The notes beneath the pieces were generated by a model. It did no database searches, was not told the origin of the DNA, and worked only from the letters and a program-made list of their open reading frames with translations. Below are positions 9,497-17,558 of a DNA stretch of 64,000 bases, in pieces (positions within the stretch are counted from its first letter, which is position 1; every line of letters starts with the position of its first letter). The position numbers and the translations under genes are program-made. Source of the stretch: Roseomonas haemaphysalidis (lineage in GTDB: Bacteria; Pseudomonadota; Alphaproteobacteria; Acetobacterales; Acetobacteraceae); NCBI RefSeq assembly GCF_017355405.1, contig NZ_CP061177.1, positions 1,533,001-1,597,000 of the forward strand. Direction: 5' to 3'.

Positions 9497-10555
9497 ATGC
9501 GCATCGCCCAGATCGCTCCCCTGACGGAAGCCGTGCCGCCGAAGCTGTATGGCGGCACCGAGCGGATCGTTTCCTACCTCACCGAGGGGCTGGTGGAACT
9601 CGGCCACGAGGTGACTCTCTTCGCCAGCGGCGACTCCGTGACCTCCGCCACCCTGGCGCCCATGAGCGCCAAGGCGCTGCGGCTGGACCCCAGCGTGCGG
9701 GACCCCAACGCGCCGCTGACCCTGATGCTGGAAACGGTGTATCGCCGCCGGCATGAATTCGACCTGCTGCATTTCCACCTGGACTACCTGCCGTTCTCGC
9801 TGTTCTCGCGGGCGTCCACGCCGATGCTGACCACCATGCACGGCCGGCTGGACCTGCCGGAGCTGCAGCCGGTGTTCGAGGCGTTCCGCGACGTGCCGGT
9901 GGTCTCGATCTCCAACGACCAGCGCCGGCCGCTGCCGCAGGCGAACTTCGTGTCCACGGTGTATCATGGCCTGCCGGAAAAGCTGCTGACGCCGCGCACC
10001 GACGTGGCCCCGGGCTACCTGGCCTTTCTGGGTCGCATCGCGCCCGAAAAGCGCTGCGACCGGGCCATCGAGATCGCCATCGCCACCAACACGCCCATCC
10101 GCATCGCCGCCAAGGTCGACCGGGTGGACCAGGAATACTACGAGCAGAAGATCCGCCCCATGATGGCCCACCCCCTGGTGGAGTTCATCGGCGAGATCAA
10201 CGAACAGCAGAAGCCCGACTTCCTGTCCGGCGCCACCGCGCTGCTGACGCCGATCGACTGGCCGGAGCCGTTCGGGCTGGTGATGATCGAGGCGATGGCC
10301 TGCGGCACCCCGGTGGTCGCCTTCCGCCACGGCTCCGTGCCGGAGGTGGTGGATGATGGCGTCACCGGCTTCGCGGTGTCCGACATGGCGGAGGCGATCG
10401 CCGCCGTGGAGCGGGTCAAGCAATTGCCGCGCGCCGGCGTGCGGGCGCGCTTCGAGCAGCGCTTCACCGCGCGCCGCATGGCGCAGGACTATGTGGACCT
10501 GTACCAGCGCCTGGCGCACAGCCGGGCCGCGGAGCTGATGCTGGCCGCCGAATAA
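9497..10555 (+). CDS. Glycosyltransferase family 4 protein
   Basis: A 352-residue cytoplasmic or membrane-peripheral GT-B enzyme. The N terminus MRIAQIAPLTEAVPPKLYGG and the GGTER loop match GT4 enzymes. The C-terminal half has LGRIAPEKRCDRAIEIA and, near residue 270, PEPFGLVMIEAMACGTPVVA, which carries the EX7E nucleotide-sugar motif. The acceptor is unknown. It stands alone, divergent from an ABC exporter and ended by a strong hairpin. A role in small-molecule, glycogen-like or exopolysaccharide glycosylation is equally possible. Confidence 0.87.
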   Translation: MRIAQIAPLTEAVPPKLYGGTERIVSYLTEGLVELGHEVTLFASGDSVTSATLAPMSAKALRLDPSVRDPNAPLTLMLETVYRRRHEFDLLHFHLDYLPFSLFSRASTPMLTTMHGRLDLPELQPVFEAFRDVPVVSISNDQRRPLPQANFVSTVYHGLPEKLLTPRTDVAPGYLAFLGRIAPEKRCDRAIEIAIATNTPIRIAAKVDRVDQEYYEQKIRPMMAHPLVEFIGEINEQQKPDFLSGATALLTPIDWPEPFGLVMIEAMACGTPVVAFRHGSVPEVVDDGVTGFAVSDMAEAIAAVERVKQLPRAGVRARFEQRFTARRMAQDYVDLYQRLAHSRAAELMLAAE

Positions 10556-10563
10556 GGCGCCGC

Positions 10564-10596
10564 CGTGGGGCCCGGTCCGCCGGGCCGGGCCCCACG
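10564..10596 (+). terminator. Terminator-like hairpin after the GT4 gene
   Basis: A perfect 12-bp stem with a 9-base loop sits about 8 bases after the stop and is followed by a short T-rich stretch (TTCGTTT). The remaining 205 bases to the next gene contain several AT-richer patches but no clear promoter or riboswitch that I can defend. Confidence 0.6.
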
Positions 10597-10801
10597 CGGT
10601 TCGTTTCGGCGACAATCCACAGGATAATACTGGCCAAGCAGCAAATCACGATTTCGCCCAGGTATGCTTTGCTGCACCGGCTATCGGCTTTCCTGGGTTA
10701 GTTGCAACAAAATCTCTCCGCAGTCATGCGGGGTCATGGTAAGCCTCGCATCCCAAGGCGGCGTGAGCCCCACGTCCGCCGGCACATGTCGCAGGCCCCC
10801 G

Positions 10802-12256
10802 ATGCGAAACGACTTTCTCAGCCTGGATGCTTTGTCTGCCCGGGTGGCGGCCAAGGCACCGGCCTTTCGGGACCTCGCGGACCGGATCTGGGATTTCGCA
10901 GAACTCCGCTTCCAGGAACACCGCTCCAGCGAAGCGCAGATCGCCCTGCTGGAAGCCGAGGGCTTTCGCGTCACGCGGGGCCTCGGCGGGCTGGCCACCG
11001 CCTTTGTGGCAGAAGCGGGCGGGGGCGGTCCGGTGATCGGCCTGCTGGGCGAATTCGATGCCTTGGCGGGCCTGAGCCAGGAAGCCGGCAACCCGCGGCC
11101 GGCACCGCTGGTGGCGGGCGGCCATGGCCATGGCTGCGGCCACAACCTGCTGGGCGCCGGCGCCATGCTGGCCGCCGTCGCGGCGCGCGACGCCCTGGCG
11201 GAGGGCGGCCAACCCGGCACCATCCGCTACTATGGCTGCCCGGCCGAGGAGGGCGGCTCCGGCAAGACCTTTATGGCCCGCGCCGGGGCGTTCGACGACC
11301 TGGACGCCGCCATTTCCTGGCATCCGGGAGTCTTCGCGGGCGTCAACTCGGCCCGCACCCTGGCCAACTTCCAGGTCTACTTCCGCTTCAAGGGCCGGCC
11401 GTCGCATGCCGCCGGCAGCCCGCATCTCGGCCGCAGCGCGCTGGACGCCGTCGAGATCATGAACATGGGCGCCAACTACCTGCGCGAGCACATGCCGAGC
11501 GACGCGCGGCTGCACTATGCCATCACCGACACCGGCGGCATCTCCCCCAACGTCGTGCAGGCCAATGCCGAGGTGTTGTACCTGATCCGCTCGCCCAAGG
11601 TGGCGCAGGCGGAGGCGCTGTTCGCCCGCGTGCGCCGCTGCGCCGAGGGTGCGGCGCACATGACCGAGACGGCGCTGACGGTGGAGCTGGACAAGGCCTG
11701 TTCTGAGGTGCTGCCCAACACGGTGCTGGAAATGGCGATGCACGAGAACATCCGCCGCCTGGGCGCGCCGCAGTTCGACGAGGCCGACCGTGCCTTCGCC
11801 CACGCCATCCGCGAAAGCCTGACGGCCGAGGACATCGAAAGCAGCGTGGAATTCTTCGGCGCTCCCGCCGGGGCCGCCGCGCTGAGCATGGCCGAGGAGG
11901 TGTTGCCCTTCGATGGCACGCCCCGCTTCATGCCCGGCTCCACCGACGTCGGCGACGTGTCCTGGGTGGTGCCGACGGTGCAGTGCCACGGCGCCAACTA
12001 CGCCATCGGCACGCCCTTCCACACCTGGCAGATGGTGGCGCAGGGCAAAAGCCCGGCGGCGCACAAGGGCATGCTGCACGCCGCCCAGGCGATGGCCGCC
12101 ACTGCGCTGGACGCCGTGCGCGACCCCGAGCTGCTGGCCCGCGCCAAGGCGGAGCTGGCGCGGCGCACCGGCGGCAAGCCTTATGCCTGTCCCATCCCGC
12201 CGGAGGTGGTGCCGCCGCCGCTGCGGGCCGTCGCCGCCAGGGGCCCGCGCGCATGA
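10802..12256 (+). CDS. M20-family amidohydrolase, AbgB-like
   Basis: A 484-residue metallohydrolase. The metal-binding segment GHGHGCGHNLLGAGAMLA (near residue 105), the PAEEGGSGK motif near 145 and the HAAGSPHLGRSALDAVE dimerisation-domain segment match the M20 subfamily containing AbgB (p-aminobenzoyl-glutamate hydrolase subunit B, 481 residues). Such enzymes hydrolyse N-acyl or amide bonds of amino acid conjugates. The ATG at 10802 gives the family length; earlier in-frame starts add non-conserved sequence. The stop overlaps the start of a GNAT acetyltransferase gene (ATGA). No abgA or abgT partner is present, so p-aminobenzoyl-glutamate should not be assumed as substrate. Confidence 0.88.
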   Translation: MRNDFLSLDALSARVAAKAPAFRDLADRIWDFAELRFQEHRSSEAQIALLEAEGFRVTRGLGGLATAFVAEAGGGGPVIGLLGEFDALAGLSQEAGNPRPAPLVAGGHGHGCGHNLLGAGAMLAAVAARDALAEGGQPGTIRYYGCPAEEGGSGKTFMARAGAFDDLDAAISWHPGVFAGVNSARTLANFQVYFRFKGRPSHAAGSPHLGRSALDAVEIMNMGANYLREHMPSDARLHYAITDTGGISPNVVQANAEVLYLIRSPKVAQAEALFARVRRCAEGAAHMTETALTVELDKACSEVLPNTVLEMAMHENIRRLGAPQFDEADRAFAHAIRESLTAEDIESSVEFFGAPAGAAALSMAEEVLPFDGTPRFMPGSTDVGDVSWVVPTVQCHGANYAIGTPFHTWQMVAQGKSPAAHKGMLHAAQAMAATALDAVRDPELLARAKAELARRTGGKPYACPIPPEVVPPPLRAVAARGPRA

Positions 12257-12798
12257 GCCCGCTGCTGGGCCACCCCGCCGGCTGGGTGCTGCGCATGGCA
12301 GAGGATGCCGACCTGCCGGGCATCCTGACGATCGTCAACGACATCATCGCCACCAGCACCGCGATCTACCACGACCAGCCGGAAACCCTGGCGCAGCGCC
12401 GGCTATGGCTGGAAAAGCGCCGGGAATGGGGCTACCCGGTGCTGGTGGCCGACTGCCTGCGTGGTGGCGGCGTCATCGGCTTCGCCGCCTTCAGCGATTT
12501 CCGCAACGGCTGGGACGGCTTCCGCCACACGGTGGAGCATTCGGTGCATGTGCGCGGCGACGCGCGCGGCCGCGGCGTGGGCCAGACGCTGGTGGGCACG
12601 CTGATCGACCAGGCGCAGGCACTGGGCAAGCATGTGCTGGTGGCCTCCGTGGACGCGGACAACGCGCCATCGCTGCGCATGCACGAGAAGCTGGGCTTCG
12701 TGCGTGTCGGCCTGTTGCCGCAGGTGGGCTGCAAGTTCGGCCGCTGGCTGGACATGGTGCTGCTGCAGCGCGTGCTGGACCACGCCCCTCCGCGCTGA
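12253..12798 (+). CDS. GNAT N-acetyltransferase, phosphinothricin-acetyltransferase-like
   Basis: A 181-residue cytoplasmic acetyltransferase. The order matches the Pat/Bar/MnaT group: IVNDIIATSTAIY near residue 25, a VRGDARGRGVGQTL acetyl-CoA-binding P-loop near 97, VASVDADNAPSLRMHEKLGF near 132, and a C-terminal GRWLDMVLLQR. Relatives acetylate phosphinothricin, methionine sulfone/sulfoximine or related amino acids. The ATG overlaps the stop of the upstream amidohydrolase, so the two are translationally coupled. The pairing suggests acylation and deacylation of a common amino-acid-like compound, which is an inference. The gene converges on the sensor kinase operon, with a 9-base gap. Confidence 0.88.
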   Translation: MSPLLGHPAGWVLRMAEDADLPGILTIVNDIIATSTAIYHDQPETLAQRRLWLEKRREWGYPVLVADCLRGGGVIGFAAFSDFRNGWDGFRHTVEHSVHVRGDARGRGVGQTLVGTLIDQAQALGKHVLVASVDADNAPSLRMHEKLGFVRVGLLPQVGCKFGRWLDMVLLQRVLDHAPPR

Positions 12799-12807
12799 CG
12801 CCGAGCT

Positions 12808-14796
12808 TCAGTCTTCCTCGCCCCGGCTCTCCGGAGTGTCGGCGGACGGGTGCGGTGCCGGCGGCTTGCCCGGCTGCAGCAGCGCCGCCACCTGTCGCGC
12901 CAGTTCGTTCTGGCGGAACGGCTTGCGCAACACGGGGTAGTCGTCGCTGCGGGTGGCGGGGTCGGCATAGCCGGTCAGCAGCAGGATCGGCAGGCCGGGC
13001 CAGCTGCGGCGCACCTGGGTGGCAAGCTCCGCGCCGGTCATGCCGGGCATGGCGTAGTCGGTCACCAGCAGGTCGAAATCCGCCGCCTCGCTTTGCTGCA
13101 GCAGCGCCAGCGCGCTGACGCCATCGGCGGCTTCCTGGGTGTCGTGGCCCAGCTCGTTCAGAAAGGTGGTGGTGATGCCGCGCACGCTGTCATCGTCGTC
13201 CACCACCAGCACGCGGCCGGCGGCGGCGGCGGGGGCGGCGCCTTCGGCCACCGCGGCGGTGGACCAGGGCTGCGCCGAGCGCGGCAGGTAGACTTCCACC
13301 AGCGTACCCTCGCCCGGGGTGCTGGCCAGCGTCACGGTGCCGCCCGACTGCCGCGCCAGCCCATACACCATGGACAGGCCGAGCCCCGTGCCCTTGCCGA
13401 CCTCCTTGGTGGTGAAGAACGGCTCGAAGGCCTTGGCCATGACGTCGGGCGTCATGCCGGTGCCGTTGTCGGCGATGCCCAGCACGACGTAGTCGCCCGG
13501 GTGCAGGTCGGGCACCGCCTCGTCTTCCGCCGCCTCCGCCACGGTGCCGTTGCGGGTGGACAGGGTGATGCTGGTGGCGCCGGCGTCGCGGCCGTTGATG
13601 CACAGGTTGAGCAGTCCGAGCGCGAACTGCTCCTGGTCCGCCAGCGCGGGCCACAGGCCGGGCGCCAGCCGGGTGCGGATCTGCACGCGCTCGCCCAGGC
13701 TGCGGGCCAGCAGCGCGTCCATGTCCAGCACCAGGCGGTTGATGTCGGCCGGGCGCAGCGTCAGCTCGCGCTTGCGGCTGAAGGTCAGCAGGCGGCGGGT
13801 CAGCGCCGAGCCACGCTCCGCCGCGGCGATGGCGGTCTTCAGCAGCGCCTGCTGCCTGGGGTCGGCGGGACCGGCGGCGGCATGCGCGGCCATCAGGTCC
13901 AGGCTGCCCAGGATGGCGGTCAGCAGGTTGTTGAAGTCATGCGCCACGCCGCCGGCCATGGTGCCCAGGGCCTGCATCTTCTCGGCCTGGCGCAGCCGGT
14001 CCTCCAGCGCGCGCTGCTCGGTCAGGTCGTGCTCGATGGTCGCCAGGTGCGAGGGCTGGCCGTCGCGGTCCAGGATCGGCAGGCGCTGCACGCGCAGCCA
14101 GCGGGTGCCGCCGGTGGCGCCGGCCTGGATCTGGCCGGTCCAGTCGTGCCCCTGGGCGCCGCGCAGCGCCTGCTGCTCCACCTCGCGCAGCGCCGCGCCG
14201 CGCTCGGGCGGCACGAGGTCGGCTTCGCGCTCGCCCAGCAGCGATTCCACCGTGCCGCCCAGCGCGCGGGCCTTGGCGGCGTTCAGCCGCACGAAGCGTC
14301 CCTCGCCGTCCTTGAAGGACAGCGGCTCGGGCGAGGCGTCCAGCAGGCCGCGCAGCAACGCGCGCTCGGTCGCCAGGGCGCGGGCCAGCCGGTGCCGGTC
14401 CACCGCGCTCAGCACCATGCTGCGCAGCAGCGCCGGGTCCCAGGGCTTGGGCGCGTAGAAGGCGATGCGCCCCTTGTTCACGGCGCTGATCACGGCATCC
14501 AGCTCGGCATAGCCGGTTAGCAGCAGCGCCTCGGCTTCCGTGAACTCGCGCGCCCGGGCCAGAAAGGCATCGCCGGTCATGCCGGGCATCCGCTGGTCGG
14601 AGATGATGACCTCCACCCCGGGCACGCGGTGCAGCAACTCCAGCGCCTCGGCGCCGGAGCTGGCGGCGTGCACCTGGAAATCCTCCTCGAACAGGTCCTC
14701 CAGCGCGGTGAGGATCTCGCGCTCGTCGTCGACCACCAGCAGGGTGCCGCGGCGCCGCTCGGTCGGGCTGGGCTGGGTCATGGTATCCGCAGTCAT
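12808..14796 (-). CDS. Hybrid histidine kinase REC-PAS-HisKA-HATPase-REC
   Basis: A 662-residue soluble protein, last gene of the chemosensory operon. It starts with a receiver (about residues 17-130, phospho-acceptor Asp67 in ISDQRMPG), then a PAS domain (about 145-270), HisKA with VAHDFNN (His286), a HATPase with NGTGM and FEPFFTTKEVGKGTGLGLS, and a C-terminal receiver (LVTDYAMPGMTG). There are no membrane helices. The input receiver suggests it is activated by phosphotransfer from an upstream kinase such as the CheA hybrid. The ATG at 14796 overlaps the previous stop (ATGA). There is no DNA-binding or GGDEF domain, so the final output must be another protein outside this operon. Confidence 0.9.
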   Translation of the reverse strand: MTADTMTQPSPTERRRGTLLVVDDEREILTALEDLFEEDFQVHAASSGAEALELLHRVPGVEVIISDQRMPGMTGDAFLARAREFTEAEALLLTGYAELDAVISAVNKGRIAFYAPKPWDPALLRSMVLSAVDRHRLARALATERALLRGLLDASPEPLSFKDGEGRFVRLNAAKARALGGTVESLLGEREADLVPPERGAALREVEQQALRGAQGHDWTGQIQAGATGGTRWLRVQRLPILDRDGQPSHLATIEHDLTEQRALEDRLRQAEKMQALGTMAGGVAHDFNNLLTAILGSLDLMAAHAAAGPADPRQQALLKTAIAAAERGSALTRRLLTFSRKRELTLRPADINRLVLDMDALLARSLGERVQIRTRLAPGLWPALADQEQFALGLLNLCINGRDAGATSITLSTRNGTVAEAAEDEAVPDLHPGDYVVLGIADNGTGMTPDVMAKAFEPFFTTKEVGKGTGLGLSMVYGLARQSGGTVTLASTPGEGTLVEVYLPRSAQPWSTAAVAEGAAPAAAAGRVLVVDDDDSVRGITTTFLNELGHDTQEAADGVSALALLQQSEAADFDLLVTDYAMPGMTGAELATQVRRSWPGLPILLLTGYADPATRSDDYPVLRKPFRQNELARQVAALLQPGKPPAPHPSADTPESRGEED

Positions 14797-16487
14797 GGTT
14801 CGGTCCGGATAGGCACGGTGACCGTGAAGCACGCCCCCCCCTCGGGGGCCGCGCCCACGGCGATGGAGCCTTCATGCGCCGAAACGACGTTGTAGGCGAT
14901 GGCCAGCCCGAGGCCGGTGCCGGTGCCGACCGGCTTGGTGGTGAAAAACGGTTCGAACACCCGGTCCTGCAGGTCCGCCGCCACGCCCGGGCCGCTGTCG
15001 CGCACCTCGATCACGTAGCTGCGCCAGTCGCTGCGGCTGCTGATGGCGATGTGTCCCTGGCCGGGAATGGCGTCGGCGGCGTTGCTGACCAGGTTCATCA
15101 CCACCTGGTTGAACAGCGCCGGCAGGCACACCAGCTCGCGCATGCCTTGCAGGTCGCGCTCCACCACCACGCGGTCGCCGAGCTTGGGGCCCAGCAGGGT
15201 CAGCACGGTGCCGATCGCTTCCGGCACGTCCACGCGTTGAAAGGCATTGTCGTCCAGGCGGGAAAACTTCCGCATGTTGGCGACCAGATCCTGGATGCGG
15301 CCGAGGCCCAGCGTCATGGACCCCACCCGGTCGCGCGCGCGGGCCAGCAGGGGGGCGATCTCGTCGCCCGGGGCGGTCAGCTCGCCCGCCTGGCGCAGCA
15401 GCCGCTCCACCGTGCCCTGGTGCGCCTGGATAAAGGCCAGCGGGTTGTTGATCTCGTGCGCGATGCCGGCCACCAGCTCGCCCAGCGAGGCCATTTTGGC
15501 CGCCTGCACCAGCCGGGTCTGGGTTTCGATCAACTGGCGGTTGGCGTCCTCCAGCTCGGCATTGGCGCGAGCCAGGGCCTCGGCCATCGCGGCCTTGGCC
15601 TGGGCGCGTTCCATGGCCAGCGCCTGTTCGCGCGACGCCAGGGCGGCGCGGCGCTCCTCGTCCAGCAGCAGCTTGCGCCGCAGTGCTGCGCGCAGCCGCA
15701 CGCTGAGCACCTCGGGCGCCGCAGGCCCCTGGATCAGCTCGTCCGCGCCGGCGGCGAACAACTGGCCGGCCAGGGCTTCCGGCGCTGCCTCGCCCAACAG
15801 CACCACGATCTGGAAGCTGGCGTGGCTGGAGCTGCGGAAGTCGTGCAGCCGGGCGGCGAGCGCCGGGCCGTCCAGCCCGCCGCCGGCGTTCAGCAGCACC
15901 CCGTCCCAGGCCGCTGGCCCGGCGGACAGCGCCGCCAGCGCCGCGCCCGCATCGGCGGCGGCCTGCACCTCGTGCCCTTCGCGTCCCAGCCGCGCGGCCA
16001 GGGCCAGGCGCTGGGTCGGGCTGTCGTCCACCAGCAGCAGCCGGGTGCGGCGGAAGCTGGCGCCGGGGGGGCTGGCGGCGCCGGCCGGCTCGGGCACGGC
16101 GGCCTCGGCGCGCGGGCGCAGCAGCGCGCGCAGCCGCAGCAGCAGCGGTGCCTCGCCGGCGGATTTTGGCACATAGGCGTCGGCGCCGCTTTCCAGCCCC
16201 TGCCGCTCCAGCCCCTGTTCGCGCGCCTCGGTCAGCATCAGCACCGGAATGGTGCGGGTGCGGCTGTTCAGGCGGATGCGGCGGGCCAGTTCGTCGCCAT
16301 TCATGCCCGGCAGGTGGAAGTCGGCGATCACCAAGTCGGGCAGGGGGCCGTTCAGCGCGTCCAGCGCCGCCTCGGCGGTGGCGGCGCGGGTGACCTGAAA
16401 GCCCTCGCGCAGCAGCATGTGGCGCATCTGCAGCGCCTGGGTGTCGGAATCCTCGACCAGCAGCAGGTGGGCGGCGGAGCCGGTCAT
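14793..16487 (-). CDS. Histidine kinase with two N-terminal receivers, the second degenerate
   Basis: A 564-residue soluble protein. Receiver 1 (about 6-122) has phospho-acceptor Asp56 and the K of YVPKS. Receiver 2 (about 147-268) keeps the VDDS start but has Asn200 where the phospho-acceptor Asp should be and Gly254 where the conserved Lys should be. A coiled coil (about 272-330), HisKA with GIAHEINNPLAF (His344) and a HATPase ending FFTTKPVGTGTGLGLA follow. The family reads a receiver state and autophosphorylates on His. The start overlaps the cheB stop and its stop overlaps the next kinase start. Position and architecture suggest it listens to CheA; this is inference. Confidence 0.9.
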   Translation of the reverse strand: MTGSAAHLLLVEDSDTQALQMRHMLLREGFQVTRAATAEAALDALNGPLPDLVIADFHLPGMNGDELARRIRLNSRTRTIPVLMLTEAREQGLERQGLESGADAYVPKSAGEAPLLLRLRALLRPRAEAAVPEPAGAASPPGASFRRTRLLLVDDSPTQRLALAARLGREGHEVQAAADAGAALAALSAGPAAWDGVLLNAGGGLDGPALAARLHDFRSSSHASFQIVVLLGEAAPEALAGQLFAAGADELIQGPAAPEVLSVRLRAALRRKLLLDEERRAALASREQALAMERAQAKAAMAEALARANAELEDANRQLIETQTRLVQAAKMASLGELVAGIAHEINNPLAFIQAHQGTVERLLRQAGELTAPGDEIAPLLARARDRVGSMTLGLGRIQDLVANMRKFSRLDDNAFQRVDVPEAIGTVLTLLGPKLGDRVVVERDLQGMRELVCLPALFNQVVMNLVSNAADAIPGQGHIAISSRSDWRSYVIEVRDSGPGVAADLQDRVFEPFFTTKPVGTGTGLGLAIAYNVVSAHEGSIAVGAAPEGGACFTVTVPIRTEP

Positions 16488-17554
16488 GCGCGCGCGTCCC
16501 GCTTCAGCAGTTGCTGGAGGCGCGGCCCGATGGCGGGCAGCGGCAGGCTGGCGGAGGACCCGCCGAGCCGGACCGCCGCCGCCGGCATGCCGTAGACCAC
16601 GGCGGTGCTTTCGGCTTCCGTGATGGCATAGCCGCCGGCGCGGCGCAGCTCGGCCATCCCGGCGGCGCCGTCCTCGCCCATGCCGGTCAGCAGCACGCCC
16701 AGCGCCCGCGCGCCCATCGCCTCGGCGACGCTGCGAAACAGCAGGGTGGCGGAAGGGCGCTGGCTGGCCAGCGGCCGCTCGGCCGAAAGGCGCAGCGTGC
16801 CGGCGGTCGTCAGCAGCAGGTGGCGGTCGCCGGGGGCCACGTAAACCCGGCCGGGGCGCGGCAGCTCGCCATCCTGCGCCAGCGCCACGGGCATCGGCAC
16901 CAGCCCGTCCAGCCAGCTGGCGAAGCCTTCCATGAAGGGTGCGCCCATGTGCTGCACCAGCAGCACCGGCACGGGGCAGTCGCGCGGCAGGGCGCCCAGC
17001 ACCTGCGCCAGCGCCGGCGGCCCGCCGGTGGAGGCCGCGATGGCCAGCATGCCGGGCGACAGCGGCGGCGGCAGCACCGTCACGCTGGCCGGCACGCGCG
17101 GCGCTGCGGCGGCGGGGGCGCGCTGCCGGATCACCGCCACCTGGCTCATGATGAACAGCTGCGTGCAGATGGTGTCGGCGATCTGCTCGTGCCCGCCGGT
17201 GGCGATGCCGACCGGCTTTTCCACCACGGACAGGGCGCCCGCGCGGAGCGCGTTCATGGAGATGCCGAAGGTGGCGTCGCGCACGCTGTCGGCGATCACC
17301 ACGATCGGCGTCGGCTGCTCGGCCATGATGCGCCGGGTGGCTTCCAGCCCGTCCATGCCGGGCAGGCGGATGTCCATGGAGATGACGTCGGGCCGCACGC
17401 GCGGCAGCTCCTGCAGCGCTTCCTCGGCCGAGGCCACGGCGGCGGCCAGCTCCAGCCGCGCGTCGCGCGACACGATGTGCGCCAGGAGGCGGCGCACCAC
17501 CAGGGAGTCCTCGACGATCATCACCCGCACGGGGGCCGGCAGGGTCACGGGCAT
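16484..17554 (-). CDS. cheB: Chemoreceptor glutamate methylesterase CheB
   Basis: A 356-residue protein with an N-terminal receiver (Asp61 in SMDIRLPGMDG, Lys113) and a C-terminal methylesterase domain. The catalytic triad is visible: Ser175 in STGGP, His202 in VQHMG and Asp295 in GMGEDGAAGM. It removes methyl groups from receptor glutamates and is activated by phosphorylation from CheA, giving adaptation. In Wsp systems the equivalent is WspF. It lies 4 bases after the CheA hybrid gene and overlaps the next kinase gene by ATGA. All key residues are present, so it should be active. Confidence 0.95.
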   Translation of the reverse strand: MPVTLPAPVRVMIVEDSLVVRRLLAHIVSRDARLELAAAVASAEEALQELPRVRPDVISMDIRLPGMDGLEATRRIMAEQPTPIVVIADSVRDATFGISMNALRAGALSVVEKPVGIATGGHEQIADTICTQLFIMSQVAVIRQRAPAAAAPRVPASVTVLPPPLSPGMLAIAASTGGPPALAQVLGALPRDCPVPVLLVQHMGAPFMEGFASWLDGLVPMPVALAQDGELPRPGRVYVAPGDRHLLLTTAGTLRLSAERPLASQRPSATLLFRSVAEAMGARALGVLLTGMGEDGAAGMAELRRAGGYAITEAESTAVVYGMPAAAVRLGGSSASLPLPAIGPRLQQLLKRDARA

Positions 17555-17558
17555 GGCG

